This document shows, piece after piece, positions 17,665 through 26,505 of a stretch of 64,000 bases of DNA. The DNA comes from Actinomyces urinae. GTDB lineage: Bacteria; Actinomycetota; Actinomycetes; Actinomycetales; Actinomycetaceae. Both the position numbers and the translations under genes were made by a program. The DNA is taken from contig NZ_LT632547.1 of assembly GCF_900119695.1 (NCBI RefSeq), positions 310,001-374,000 on the forward strand, given 5' to 3'. The stretch's first letter is position 1. Each line of letters starts with the position of its first letter. The notes below the pieces were generated by a model that worked only from the letters and a program-made list of their open reading frames with translations, was not told where the DNA came from and searched no databases.

Positions 17665-18357
17665 CTACTCTCCCACCGGACTATCTGGGTTCGCGTGATT
17701 CCAAGCCGCCTTCAAAGCGTTCTCAAACGCGACGCGCGGCTGGGCTCCCTCCATCATCAACGCCTTATCGAAAATGAATACCGGCACCGCGCCGATGCCC
17801 ATTTGCACACCAATCTGGAAATCAGAGAATACCTCTCCCGCGCTCTCTTGCGATTCGAGCGTGGCCAGAACGCGGTCTCCTGGAATATCAAAATCACGAG
17901 CGATTGCGATTAAAGACTCCGGGTTAGACACGTCCATGCCCAGCTGGAAGCGACCGCGCTGCAGCGCCTCATGCACCTTCAGCTCCAAAGTGTCACTACC
18001 AACCGTCGTGTCGCGCTCCATGTCGATCTCACGGGCCAAACCAACCAGACGGTGCGCAGACGTTGTGGGAGCAACCTTCACGCCCTCCCAATCAATATCA
18101 ATGCCGTCCTTGCGGGCAAGCTCTGTAAGTGAAGACAGAACCTGATCAACTTCCGCCCGGGACACTCCCTTCGTGCGCGCTAAATTATCAGGCTCAGACT
18201 CGTCCAGCGTCTGATCCAGCTCCGGCTGCAACAGGTAGGCATGCAGGCGTACAGAGACTTCCTCCTTGCGCTCGAAGGTAGAAAGGGCTTGCCGCAAATG
18301 CCGCACCCCTAAGTAACACCAGGGGCATGCGATATCTGTCCAAACGTCGATGTGCAT
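17665..18357 (-). CDS. DsbA-family oxidoreductase (FrnE-like)
   Basis: This 230-aa protein is a cytoplasmic thioredoxin-fold protein of the FrnE / 2-hydroxychromene-2-carboxylate isomerase-like DsbA group. The N-terminal active site is TDIACPWCYLG (CPWC). An all-helical insert (about 50-150) follows, and the cis-Pro region GIGAVPVFIFDK closes the fold. There is no signal peptide. The ATG at 18357 has an AGAAGG ribosome site 8 nt upstream, so the TTG two codons earlier is unlikely. It leads a three-gene run with the GNAT-MazG and M3 peptidase genes. Proposed thiol redox roles come from the family only. Confidence 0.88.
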   Translation of the reverse strand: MHIDVWTDIACPWCYLGVRHLRQALSTFERKEEVSVRLHAYLLQPELDQTLDESEPDNLARTKGVSRAEVDQVLSSLTELARKDGIDIDWEGVKVAPTTSAHRLVGLAREIDMERDTTVGSDTLELKVHEALQRGRFQLGMDVSNPESLIAIARDFDIPGDRVLATLESQESAGEVFSDFQIGVQMGIGAVPVFIFDKALMMEGAQPRVAFENALKAAWNHANPDSPVGE

Positions 18358-18505
18358 ACACAAAACCTTCTAGCTAGATACAGGGCCGCCCTCCTGCCTT
18401 GCACCTGGTCATGCTACAAGAGCAACGCGTGGGCAGAACGGGAAAAACACCCGTCAGGCACCCCCAATAATACCCGGGCAGGCCGTTCCCGCGATATACA
18501 AGCGG

Positions 18506-18550
18506 GCTCCCCGAAAGCCAGGGCGTAAACGAACCTAACTCTCGGGGAGC
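18506..18550 (-). terminator. hairpin after lutC
   Basis: A perfect 9-bp GC-rich stem (18506-18514 with 18542-18550) with a 27-nt loop lies 14 bp after the lutC stop. The T-tract is weak. Confidence 0.5.
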
Positions 18551-18564
18551 GTTAGCGCTTAAGG

Positions 18565-19191
18565 CTAGTCCTCTACCAGCACAATGCGAAGGTTGCGGGG
18601 CCCGTGCACGCCATCCACGCGAACGAGCTCAATATCTGACGTCGCCGAAGGGCCCGCAATCCACGTGGTAGGGCGCGTTGGATTCTGCGCCAGCACAGCT
18701 ACAGCCTCGGGTAGCGTGGCTTTAATCGCATCAGCGCGAAGCACGATCACGTGCGTGTCCGGCACGAGGGTGATAGCACGGCGACCCTGATCTGCGGTGC
18801 CGTCCAGAATGATGGTCCCCGAGTTAGCCACTGCTACTCGCGAGGCGGTCACCACCGCATCAGTCTTATCCAGCTCGTCATTTGTGAGGGCTGGATCATC
18901 CACCCTCACCTCACGGCCATCTCGACCAGCTGCTTCCGTCCACTCTTTAGGAAGACCAGCCGGAACCACAACGCTGCTCGTATCGGCAAGGAACTTTGCA
19001 ATCGCGTCCTCGATACCGTCTGTATTTACGCGCTTAACCTGCGCCGTGTAGTCGATGAGGGCGTCTACCATCTCGTCAACTACCTCAGAGCGCGGAGCAT
19101 CACTACCGAAACGGTAATCGCGCGGGATTTGCGGAGCATTAATGCTGCCTGCGGCGCGGATACGCCTAAAGATCTCACTTTTTGCGTTCAC
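18565..19191 (-). CDS. lutC: lactate utilization protein C (LUD domain)
   Basis: LutC belongs to the LUD family and works with LutA and LutB in the iron-sulfur L-lactate dehydrogenase complex. The 208-aa protein shows the LUD segments AVVTASRVAVANSGTIIL, RAITLVPDTHVIVL and the C-terminal GVHGPRNLRIVLVED. Its start overlaps lutB by ATGA. It is the last gene of lctP-lutA-lutB-lutC, and a hairpin follows. LutC is the least understood subunit; it has no iron-sulfur motif. Confidence 0.93.
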   Translation of the reverse strand: MNAKSEIFRRIRAAGSINAPQIPRDYRFGSDAPRSEVVDEMVDALIDYTAQVKRVNTDGIEDAIAKFLADTSSVVVPAGLPKEWTEAAGRDGREVRVDDPALTNDELDKTDAVVTASRVAVANSGTIILDGTADQGRRAITLVPDTHVIVLRADAIKATLPEAVAVLAQNPTRPTTWIAGPSATSDIELVRVDGVHGPRNLRIVLVED

Positions 19192-20753
19192 TTGCCTTCT
19201 CCTTCATTCTTACCTTCGGCCTCCCACCAGTCTCTAAACGACTGCGATGGTGGTGCAGGCACGTCACGGGTACGAGTCCAATCCTTCACAACCGGGAATG
19301 GGAGGAAGCCAATCTTGCGATCGGGTCCGGCCACAACGCGACCAGAGTTAGCAATCTTTCCGCCCATCTCCATGCCCTTACCTGAGGACATGACCTTCGA
19401 GCTGACCTTCATTGCGACATCCCACTTATCAGGCATACCGCCGCGGTTAGCTTCGGTGTACTTGTGGCGCAAATGCACCAAAATGTCGGGAATGTTGATC
19501 TTCACAGGACAAACATCAAAGCAAGCGCCGCACAGTGATGATGCAAACGGCAAGGATGCAGCCGGATCCCTGCGGTCCGTCGCGTTAAGTAGCTGCGGCG
19601 TCAAGATGGCACCAATCGGACCGGGATAAACTGAATTGTAAGCGTGTCCACCAGTGACTCGGTACACGGGGCAAATATTCATGCACGCCGCGCAACGAAT
19701 GCACTTAAGGGCTTCGCGGCCAACCTCGTCTTGAAGCACATTTGTGCGGCCGTTATCCATCAAGATGATGTGGAATTCCTGTGGGCCATCGCCTTCCGTC
19801 ACACCGGTCCAGAATGAGGTGTAGGGATTCATGCGCTCACCGGTAGCCGAACGTGGAAGCAGCTGGGAGATCACCTCAATGTCTTGGTAGGTGGGAACGA
19901 GCTTCTCGATACCCATCACCGTCACCAGTGTCTCCGGCAAAGTCAGGCACATGCGGCCGTTGCCCTCGGATTCGTAGATCGCAACCGTTCCGGTCTCGGC
20001 AACGCCAATATTCGCACCCGAAATGGCGACCTTGGCCGAGAGGAACTTCTTGCGAAGATGTGCACGAGCAGCCATTGCGAGCACGCGCGGCTCATTCGTG
20101 AGGTTGTCTGGCACATTCTCCATCCGCTTTTCGAAGATGGCTTTCACTTCAGCACGGTTGCGGTGAATAGCGGGCACAACTACGTGAGACGGCATATCTT
20201 CAGATAGCTGCACGATCATTTCCGCCAGGTCCGTTTCCCACGCCTGAATACCTCTTTCGCCCAGGTACTCATTCAGATTAATCTCCTGAGTGGCCATGGA
20301 CTTAACCTTGACAACCTCGTCAACCTGCTTCGCCTTAACGATCTCGTACACGATCTGATTCGCTTCAGCAGCGTCACGGGCCCAGTGCACGATACCTCCG
20401 CGGGCCGTTACGTTCTTTTCAAATTCTTCGAGCAGATCCGTCCAGTTTGCAGCCACGTTGCGCTTGATATTGGAGGCCGATTCGCGCAAATCCTCCCAAT
20501 CAGGCATCTCCGAAACGCGCACATTTCGCTTGGCGCGGATCTTTCCAGTTGCATAACCAAGATTGCGACGCATTTGCGTATTGCGCAGCGTCTCCTTCGA
20601 TCCCTCAGTAAAGCTCTTACCCCAACGCAATGGATCCTGCGGCAAAGGATGTCCCGGTACCCAGCCGAGCTCCTGCTCTTCAATATCATTCTTAGACCAT
20701 TCAGCCGGGTTCAGACCCAACTTCGACCCAAGCTGTTCAATCTTGTCAAACAT
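19188..20753 (-). CDS. lutB: lactate utilization iron-sulfur protein LutB
   Basis: LutB is the electron-transfer subunit of the LutABC L-lactate oxidising system. The 521-aa protein has a LUD-type domain (about 60-300), followed by two [4Fe-4S] ferredoxin motifs, CIRCAACMNICPVYRVTGG and CGACFDVCPVKINIP. The C-terminal region (about 430-521) holds the short family extension ending near FRDWWEAEGK. It starts directly before the lutA stop and overlaps lutC, so the three genes are tightly coupled. Confidence 0.95.
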   Translation of the reverse strand: MFDKIEQLGSKLGLNPAEWSKNDIEEQELGWVPGHPLPQDPLRWGKSFTEGSKETLRNTQMRRNLGYATGKIRAKRNVRVSEMPDWEDLRESASNIKRNVAANWTDLLEEFEKNVTARGGIVHWARDAAEANQIVYEIVKAKQVDEVVKVKSMATQEINLNEYLGERGIQAWETDLAEMIVQLSEDMPSHVVVPAIHRNRAEVKAIFEKRMENVPDNLTNEPRVLAMAARAHLRKKFLSAKVAISGANIGVAETGTVAIYESEGNGRMCLTLPETLVTVMGIEKLVPTYQDIEVISQLLPRSATGERMNPYTSFWTGVTEGDGPQEFHIILMDNGRTNVLQDEVGREALKCIRCAACMNICPVYRVTGGHAYNSVYPGPIGAILTPQLLNATDRRDPAASLPFASSLCGACFDVCPVKINIPDILVHLRHKYTEANRGGMPDKWDVAMKVSSKVMSSGKGMEMGGKIANSGRVVAGPDRKIGFLPFPVVKDWTRTRDVPAPPSQSFRDWWEAEGKNEGEGK

Positions 20754-21542
20754 TTAGGCACCTACCTTCGTGTTCGTTGCGGGAGCAATCCACGGATCCT
20801 CCTGGCTACCGGCGAGAACTTCCGCAAGATGCATGGCGCGAATACCTGAACGGGTTCGAGAAAGTCCACCGGCGATATTCATCAGGCACGAGTAATCTCC
20901 GGCAACGAGAATCTCTGCGCCGGTGGATTTGATGTTGCTCATTTTGTCAGCAAGCATTGCGGACGAAACCTCCGGGCTCTTGACCGAGAAAGTTCCTCCA
21001 AAGCCACAGCAAACATCGGCTTCAGGTAGCGGAATGTACTCAATACCCTCAACTGCCTTGAGCAGTTGGAGTGGGCGATCCCCCACCTTGGTAATCCGTA
21101 GCGAGTGGCACGTTGAATGATAGGTGACGCGGTGCGGGAAGTACGCGCCCACATCAGTGGTGCCCAGCACGTCTACGAGGAGCTCAGTCAAATCATACGT
21201 GCGTTCAGCAATCTGTTCAGCCTTGCGCGCTAAACCTTCATGGCCCAACTCGCGCGCCACCATTGCCTGTTGGTGACGAATGGAACCAGTGCAAGACGAA
21301 GATGGAACAACAATCGCATCCCACGTCCCGTCAAGAACGGGGGCAAACGTGCGAACGTGGTTTTCAATAAGAGGCAAAGCCTCCGGGTAGTAGCCCGTAT
21401 TGATATGCATCTGCCCACAGCACGCCTGGTCCTGGGGGAAGACCACTTGATGCCCAAGACGCCTCAGCAAATGAACCGTTGCCTGCGCCGCCTGCGGGAA
21501 CATGGCGTCGTTAATGCAGGTTGCGAAGATCGCGACTTTCAT
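20754..21542 (-). CDS. lutA: lactate utilization protein A (CCG-domain)
   Basis: LutA resembles the GlcF / HdrB type, with two CCG domains that bind an unusual Fe-S cluster. Visible motifs are ACCGQMHINTGY in the first half and VCCGFGGTFS in the second, with PSSSCTG and STCHSLR between. The ATG at 21542 (MKVAIFATCIND) fits the family start and follows AAAGGA; an earlier in-frame start would run towards lctP without a ribosome site. The protein is 262 aa. It lies 16 bp after lctP and directly before lutB. Confidence 0.94.
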   Translation of the reverse strand: MKVAIFATCINDAMFPQAAQATVHLLRRLGHQVVFPQDQACCGQMHINTGYYPEALPLIENHVRTFAPVLDGTWDAIVVPSSSCTGSIRHQQAMVARELGHEGLARKAEQIAERTYDLTELLVDVLGTTDVGAYFPHRVTYHSTCHSLRITKVGDRPLQLLKAVEGIEYIPLPEADVCCGFGGTFSVKSPEVSSAMLADKMSNIKSTGAEILVAGDYSCLMNIAGGLSRTRSGIRAMHLAEVLAGSQEDPWIAPATNTKVGA

Positions 21543-21558
21543 TAAGGATTCCTTTCTT

Positions 21559-23223
21559 TTAACTTGCGATAAGGAATCCGAGGATTCCATTGGAAGCGAG
21601 AACAGTAATAAGACCTAGGAGTACCAGCAGGCCCAACGAGTAAGGAGCGGCCTTTCTCAAAATCTCAGACTCAGAGCCCTCCGACTTCACAGCACCGGCA
21701 GCGATGGCAAGGTTTTGTGGTGAAACAATCTTGCCGATTCCTCCGCCTACCTCGTTTACGCCCAAGAGAAGACGAGCGGGGAGGTCAGCGGTTTGCGCGG
21801 CGGTTGCCTGCAGATTACCAAACAGCGCGCCAGCCGAGGTGGCCGAGCCGGTGACAGCCGTGCCGATACCACCGAGGAACGGGGATAGGAACGCGAAAGC
21901 AACTCCTGTGGCTGCAAGCCATGCGCCGATTGCTACGGTCTGGCCCGAGAAATTCATTACGTAAGCCAAAGCCATCACCAGGCAGATGGTCAATATTGCG
22001 ATGCGCAGGTTATGGACCGTTGATAGCAACGTCCTCATCCCCTGTTTGAATGGCAGGTCAAAACGTCCGCCCGATGTCCTGCGCGAGTACACGAATGCAA
22101 CCACCACTCCGGTAAGTAGCAACATGGTGCCCGGCGAGGAAAGCCACGGGAGGGTGAACGTTACAGACGCATTGGGTTGACCGTCCATTCCTAGCACGCC
22201 GGACAAGCCAGGCCATGTGAACTTGATGTCGGTTGCACTGAGCGTCGCTGGAATGTCCACGCCTAACTTCCACAGCTTTGCCACCGCGAAAACGATTACC
22301 ACCAGCCAGTACGGCAACAGGCCAAGCGCGACTCGTGAACCAGACAGAGATTCAGCCGGCTGCGGCGAGCGGAACTCTTCCGGCGTTGCCGGCGTCCAGA
22401 AGCGAAGCAGTAGCGCCAGAAGCGCGAATGAAAGTAGAGAGCCTACAACGGCAGCTAACTCGTAGGAGAGGAAGTTGGACGTCAGATACACGCCCGTTCC
22501 CATACCGACCCAGGCGACCAAAGCGGCCAGCCACCCTTCTTTAATTCCACGCCAGCCATCCAAGATGAATAGCATTAAGAATGGAACAACGCTGAGAAGA
22601 ATAGGGGTAATACGCCCCATCGTTGCGCCTACCAAGGCGGCGTCGTCGCCGCCCAGCTTGCCAACCGTTGTCACCGGAATAGCCATGGCCCCAAAACCGA
22701 CGTTGAGGGCGTTGCCCACCATCACCGCAATTGCCGCGCGGATGGGATGCAGCCCCAGTGCCCACATCATCGTACACGCGATCGCCACCGGAGCGCCGAA
22801 TCCCGCCAGCCCCTCGAGCAAGCCACAAAAGGCGTATCCGATAAGTAAGCCTTGGATACGCATATCTCCCTTACCAACGGCAGAAAAGACTGCCTGCACA
22901 TCCTTTGCGCGCCCCGAGCGATCTGTCAGGTTATAGAGCCACACTGCCATCACAACTATGTAAATGATTGGTATGAGGCCAAATGCTGCGCCCTCGACAG
23001 CTGACATGCCCGTCATGGAAAGAGGCATGTTGAACCCAAGAATACTCACCAATAGAGCGATTATTAGCGCACCAGCGGCGCACCAGTGGGTGGGTAACGA
23101 AAAAGCTCCCAGGGCAACAAAAAAGAAAACAAGTGGGAGGAGGCTGACCAGGGCAGTTATGGTCAGCGACCCACCGACCGCAGTTATAGACGGGATGAAA
23201 GTTTCCGTCAGTGGTATAAGCAT
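21559..23223 (-). CDS. lctP: L-lactate permease
   Basis: LctP is a proton-coupled lactate (and glycolate) importer of the LctP family. The 554-aa protein has about 13 membrane helices. Family blocks are LLEGLAGFGAPVAIACTM, NVGFGAMAIPVTTVG and the C-terminal GGIGKIVSPQNLAIAAGAV. The ATG has a GAGG ribosome site 9 nt upstream. It leads the lutABC operon, so import and oxidation of lactate are co-expressed. A palindrome upstream (23420-23431) is a possible operator site. Confidence 0.96.
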   Translation of the reverse strand: MLIPLTETFIPSITAVGGSLTITALVSLLPLVFFFVALGAFSLPTHWCAAGALIIALLVSILGFNMPLSMTGMSAVEGAAFGLIPIIYIVVMAVWLYNLTDRSGRAKDVQAVFSAVGKGDMRIQGLLIGYAFCGLLEGLAGFGAPVAIACTMMWALGLHPIRAAIAVMVGNALNVGFGAMAIPVTTVGKLGGDDAALVGATMGRITPILLSVVPFLMLFILDGWRGIKEGWLAALVAWVGMGTGVYLTSNFLSYELAAVVGSLLSFALLALLLRFWTPATPEEFRSPQPAESLSGSRVALGLLPYWLVVIVFAVAKLWKLGVDIPATLSATDIKFTWPGLSGVLGMDGQPNASVTFTLPWLSSPGTMLLLTGVVVAFVYSRRTSGGRFDLPFKQGMRTLLSTVHNLRIAILTICLVMALAYVMNFSGQTVAIGAWLAATGVAFAFLSPFLGGIGTAVTGSATSAGALFGNLQATAAQTADLPARLLLGVNEVGGGIGKIVSPQNLAIAAGAVKSEGSESEILRKAAPYSLGLLVLLGLITVLASNGILGFLIAS

Positions 23224-23467
23224 TGAGTGAAACCTCGTTGTTGACCAAAGTTGCGTCTTAACTTATCTGACATTGGAGTTTTCTCAGAAACCGCCCCATC
23301 GAACCGCCGAAAATGCGCTAAATAGCAACGAGAGGGGCGGTAAATACAAACGTAGCTGTCAGGCGATTTTCAAACCGCTGGCGTTCCCAAAAGCAAGATT
23401 TCGTTAAAAGTGCCTCTATCTAACCGGTTAGTGCGGTTGCCTTTGCCGACATCGCCAAGGGAGAAGG
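23224..23467. other. intergenic leader region upstream of lctP
   Basis: No gene is seen. The leader of lctP can form a stem between 23291-23297 and 23334-23340 (CCGCCCC with GGGGCGG). A perfect 12-bp palindrome, CTAACCGGTTAG, lies at 23420-23431 and could be an operator, but one such palindrome is near chance in this much intergenic DNA. A near-match to the FadR/LldR-type TGGTnnnACCA pattern (TGGTCAACAA, minus strand, about 23240-23249) has one base fewer in the spacer. Confidence 0.35.
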
Positions 23468-23512
23468 AAAAGGTCGGGCAATCATTCGCAGTGAATGATT
23501 GCCCGACCTTTT
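23468..23512. terminator. strong bidirectional terminator after surface-protein gene
   Basis: A perfect 20-bp stem (23468-23487 with 23493-23512) with a 5-nt loop ends in T-runs on both strands. It lies 16 bp after the surface protein stop on the minus strand. Confidence 0.88.
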
Positions 23513-23528
23513 TCTAGGTTGGAGGGAA

Positions 23529-25976
23529 TTAGCCCTTCGTGCGGCGTACCCTCACCATCACGGTGCCCGCTGCTGCAAGAGCTAGGACAGTCAACGCAAG
23601 TGAAGTGGTAGCCGTTCCTGTGGCCGCTAGCGACTTGCCACCGTTTGCCTTGTTAGCCGAATCCTTCTCATTCTTCGGCTTTAGCACCGAGCCGGATTCA
23701 CCCGGCTCGCTCGGAGCGGTTGCAGCGTCCAATGCGGCCTGAGCTTTGCGGACAGCTTCCTTCGCTTCCTTCACCTTGGCTAAAGCGTCCTCGTAGGCCT
23801 GCGCTGGAGCCACCAGCTCGTCACGAGCCGCCTCTGCTGCTTCCAAAGCCTCGGTTGCGGCTTGCAGCGCTTCTTCAGCGTCCTTAACCGCCTGAGCTGC
23901 AGCCTCTGCAGCTCCTTCAGCTTCTGCCAAAGCCGTCTTCGCGTCAGCAACAGCATCTGCAGCCTCATCCGCCTTCTTCTGCGCAGCCTCAGCTTTCTCC
24001 CTCAAATCATTGAGTTCGGTGGTTGCGGCAGCCAGTGCGGCCTGAGCTTCTTCAAGAGCGGACTGAGCAGCCTCGATAGCGTTATTAGCCTTCTCAGCTT
24101 CCTCCTCCGCAGCAGTCACCGCGGCATCCTTTTGGGCCTTATCAGCCTGGGCCTCCTCGAGAGCCTTCTGCGCGTCATCGCTCTTTTGCGAAGCATCCTC
24201 AGCGGCCTGCTTTGCCGCTTCTGCCTGCGCGGCCAGCTCGTTGAGCGTCTTGTTTGCAGCGTCCAGGTTCTCCTGGGCTTGGTCACGCTCCGCTGTAGCT
24301 GCCGCACAAGCCTCGTTGGCCGCGGCCTTGGCATCCCGCAGAGCCTTCTGCGCCTTCTCGACATTCGAAGTAGCCTCATTCAGCGCGTTCTGCGCATTCT
24401 GAAGTTCTTTCTTGCCGTTCTCGAGATACTTTTCATACTCGCTAATCAACGCACTGTACTCCGCAGTGGTGTACGACGGAGCCTGCGGATCTGTGTACTT
24501 GTGGGAAGTAAGATCAAAAACCTGACCGTGGGCGATACCGTGCTTCGTGCCCGGTTTATTAACAATGCTAAAGCCGGTAAGGAGATAGTTCTCACTGAGT
24601 AGGTTCGTGTAATGGCCTGTTGAATTGCCTTGTGCGTCAGTCTTGGGACCGACGGGAGCTTCGAGATATAGCTTCTTTTCCTTGGTGTACCAACCATCAT
24701 AGGGGTCGGAATATCCCCACGAAAGGTTCTCAGCGCCGATTACCTCTGCCCTGTGACCGATAAGAGAGTTTGACGCATTAGTCTGAAGCTGCGATCCCGC
24801 CATCAGCAGTGAACTGATCTTAAACTCGGTGCGACCGGGGAAGATATCGTCGTTACGACGGAGCTCGTTACCTCGATCTATGTGTGGGAGCGTTGCCTTG
24901 AGATTCTTCAAGGTTGTCGCATCGCCCGTCTTATTTAGCTCCGTCTTAGAGAAGAAAGGACCATGCGCATCAACCGTCTGACTGATGTCGTGTGACCTAC
25001 CCCTTGCGTCGGTGTATTTGCCAGTAGTTAGAAGTTCAAAGGCGCGCGTGGCATCCGGGTCATTCTTTTCAGCTCCAAGCCAGCGGAAGAATCCCGCAGT
25101 TCCCTGCTGCTCATCCTTGAGTACCTGTTCGGCATTCTTCTGCGCGGCGTCAACAGCCTGCTGCTTCTCGGCTTGCACGGTACGCGCCTCGTCGAGTTTT
25201 TGCTGCGCTGCCTTTACCGCAGGATCATTTTCCACAGGAGCGCATGCCTCATCGAGCTTGGTTTCAGCTGCCTGGAGGGCACCCTCAGCCTGATTCACAG
25301 CCTGCTGGGCATCATCGCGTTGCTTCTGTGCCTCCTGCTGCTTAGCGGCAGCTTCATCAGCGGCCTTCTTAACGGCATCGGCTTTGGCCTTAGCGTCGTC
25401 AACAGCTACCTGAGCTGCTGCGGCATCCTTCTTAGCGTTATCAGCCTTGGCCTTAGCATCCTCCGCGTTTTTCTTTGCGGAATCCAAAGCCGCCTGCTTG
25501 GCGTCAACATCTGCTTTCAACGCCGCAATTATTTCATCACTTGCCTGCTCGGCGAGGGCATCATCGTACGCCTTTTTCGCGGCGTCACGCTCAGAAGCAG
25601 CTTTTTCTGCCGCAACAGTTTTGCTATCGAGATCATTCTTGGCCGCTTCTTGCTTCTGGGTAGCCTCGTCAAGCGTGCTCTTGGCATTTGCCAAAGCTTC
25701 CTCAGCGGCTTGAACGGCAGCCTGCGCGGCGTCAACGTCCTCCTGTGCCGCCGCGAGTTTAGCCGGAGCCTCCGCGTCTTGCGCTGCAAGCTCTTCTTCT
25801 GCCTGCTTGAGCGCCTCCTGCGCCTGAGCTAAGTCATTTTCCAGCTGAACCACTTCAGCGGTCTTCGCATCCGTATTAGGAGCAGACTCTACTGGAGCAG
25901 CCACAGCAATACCACCAAATGTCAAACCGCCGATCAGCATGCCGGAAGTAACGGCAACTGCAAGGCGCTTGGTCAT
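23529..25976 (-). CDS. cell-surface protein: coiled coils, central CAP/SCP domain, LAATG sorting signal
   Basis: The 815-aa precursor begins with a signal peptide (MTKRLAVAVTSGMLIGG to about AAPVES). Residues about 40-255 and 500-750 are long Ala/Glu/Lys/Gln-rich heptad coiled coils. Between them (about 285-495) lies a CAP/SCP-like domain with IGHRAEVIGAENLSWGYSD and the GHYTNLL motif. Two cysteines flank the CAP domain (EACAPVE and NEACAAATAER). The C-terminus has a cell-wall sorting signal: LAATG, a hydrophobic segment of about 20 residues and RVRRTKG. LAXTG is the class E sortase motif. The ATG at 25976 follows GGGGAAG; the longer frame adds a Cys-rich, unlikely start. The function is unknown; a rod-like surface display of the CAP domain is inferred. 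Confidence 0.9.
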   Translation of the reverse strand: MTKRLAVAVTSGMLIGGLTFGGIAVAAPVESAPNTDAKTAEVVQLENDLAQAQEALKQAEEELAAQDAEAPAKLAAAQEDVDAAQAAVQAAEEALANAKSTLDEATQKQEAAKNDLDSKTVAAEKAASERDAAKKAYDDALAEQASDEIIAALKADVDAKQAALDSAKKNAEDAKAKADNAKKDAAAAQVAVDDAKAKADAVKKAADEAAAKQQEAQKQRDDAQQAVNQAEGALQAAETKLDEACAPVENDPAVKAAQQKLDEARTVQAEKQQAVDAAQKNAEQVLKDEQQGTAGFFRWLGAEKNDPDATRAFELLTTGKYTDARGRSHDISQTVDAHGPFFSKTELNKTGDATTLKNLKATLPHIDRGNELRRNDDIFPGRTEFKISSLLMAGSQLQTNASNSLIGHRAEVIGAENLSWGYSDPYDGWYTKEKKLYLEAPVGPKTDAQGNSTGHYTNLLSENYLLTGFSIVNKPGTKHGIAHGQVFDLTSHKYTDPQAPSYTTAEYSALISEYEKYLENGKKELQNAQNALNEATSNVEKAQKALRDAKAAANEACAAATAERDQAQENLDAANKTLNELAAQAEAAKQAAEDASQKSDDAQKALEEAQADKAQKDAAVTAAEEEAEKANNAIEAAQSALEEAQAALAAATTELNDLREKAEAAQKKADEAADAVADAKTALAEAEGAAEAAAQAVKDAEEALQAATEALEAAEAARDELVAPAQAYEDALAKVKEAKEAVRKAQAALDAATAPSEPGESGSVLKPKNEKDSANKANGGKSLAATGTATTSLALTVLALAAAGTVMVRVRRTKG

Positions 25977-26233
25977 CTTCACTGTTCTTCCCCTTCGGAA
26001 ATATCTGCAACAACACAGTGCTGCAGGGCAGCTTAATGCGCATAACCTTGTGTTATGGGACATAGTCCTTGCAAGAACCCTGCACGCAAGGCATCTCGAG
26101 AACTCTCCACCATGCTAACAGAGGCAGATACAGCAATACGTGTCCCCGCACAAATTGAGACACGTCGCATTAGAATCGCCTCAAATGCTCCCGAAATTCC
26201 AGGTTGCAAGCGATAACGACCACGCCAGCGTAT
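25977..26233. other. leader region of surface-protein gene
   Basis: No gene is seen. A 7-bp inverted repeat (26138-26144 with 26159-26165, ACGTGTC and GACACGT) with a 14-nt spacer is present. No clear -35/-10 pair could be fixed. Confidence 0.3.
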
Positions 26234-26265
26234 ACAAAAGTGAGGCAACCTTTCGGCTACCTCAC
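26234..26265 (-). terminator. intrinsic terminator after tRNA-Leu
   Basis: On the minus strand an 11-bp stem (two G-U pairs) with a GAAA loop is followed by TTTTGT, seven bases after the tRNA 3' end. Confidence 0.85.
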
Positions 26266-26271
26266 CATCTG

Positions 26272-26359
26272 TGCGCGAAGCGGGACTTGAACCCGCACTC
26301 CCGAATAAGTGGGAACTAGCACCTCAAGCTAGCGCGTCTACCAATTCCGCCACCCGCGC
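26272..26359 (-). tRNA. tRNA-Leu (anticodon GAG)
   Basis: The 88-nt minus-strand tRNA folds as a class II tRNA. The acceptor GCGCGGG pairs with UUCGCGC with two G-U pairs. The D-arm has GGCGGAATTGGTAGACGC. The anticodon arm CTAGC-TTGAGGT-GCTAG gives anticodon GAG, reading CUC/CUU leucine codons. A long variable arm and the TTCAAGT T-loop follow. CCA is not encoded. A terminator follows. Confidence 0.95.
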
Positions 26360-26493
26360 ATCGGGGCTCATTAGAGCAACGAGGAAAACTCTAGCATGAG
26401 ATCCACATGTGGTGTCAAATCACCGCCTCGCCCGCAAAATAGTGCCTTTTCGCGCCTCGCGGCAGCCCTTATAACCGAAGCATCAAGCTTAGA

Positions 26494-26499
26494 TAGGGT
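26494..26499 (+). promoter_or_regulatory. -10 element of leaderless promoter, HAD phosphatase
   Basis: TAGGGT is six bases before the ATG at 26506, with no ribosome site. Confidence 0.5.
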
Positions 26500-26505
26500 T
26501 AAAAC

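Noticed and set aside
23240-23249. LldR/FadR-type operator before lctP
   Set aside because: TGGTCAACAA has a two-base spacer where the family motif has three, so it is not called as a feature.
23862-24602. 246-aa Leu/Ser-rich plus-strand frame opposite the surface-protein gene
   Set aside because: It is the reverse reading of Ala/Glu/Lys-rich coiled-coil codons, which gives Leu-rich false frames. The same applies to 25173-25832.
26272-26359. tRNA-Leu as an integration (att) site
   Set aside because: No integrase, direct repeat of the tRNA 3' end or foreign-looking block is next to it.
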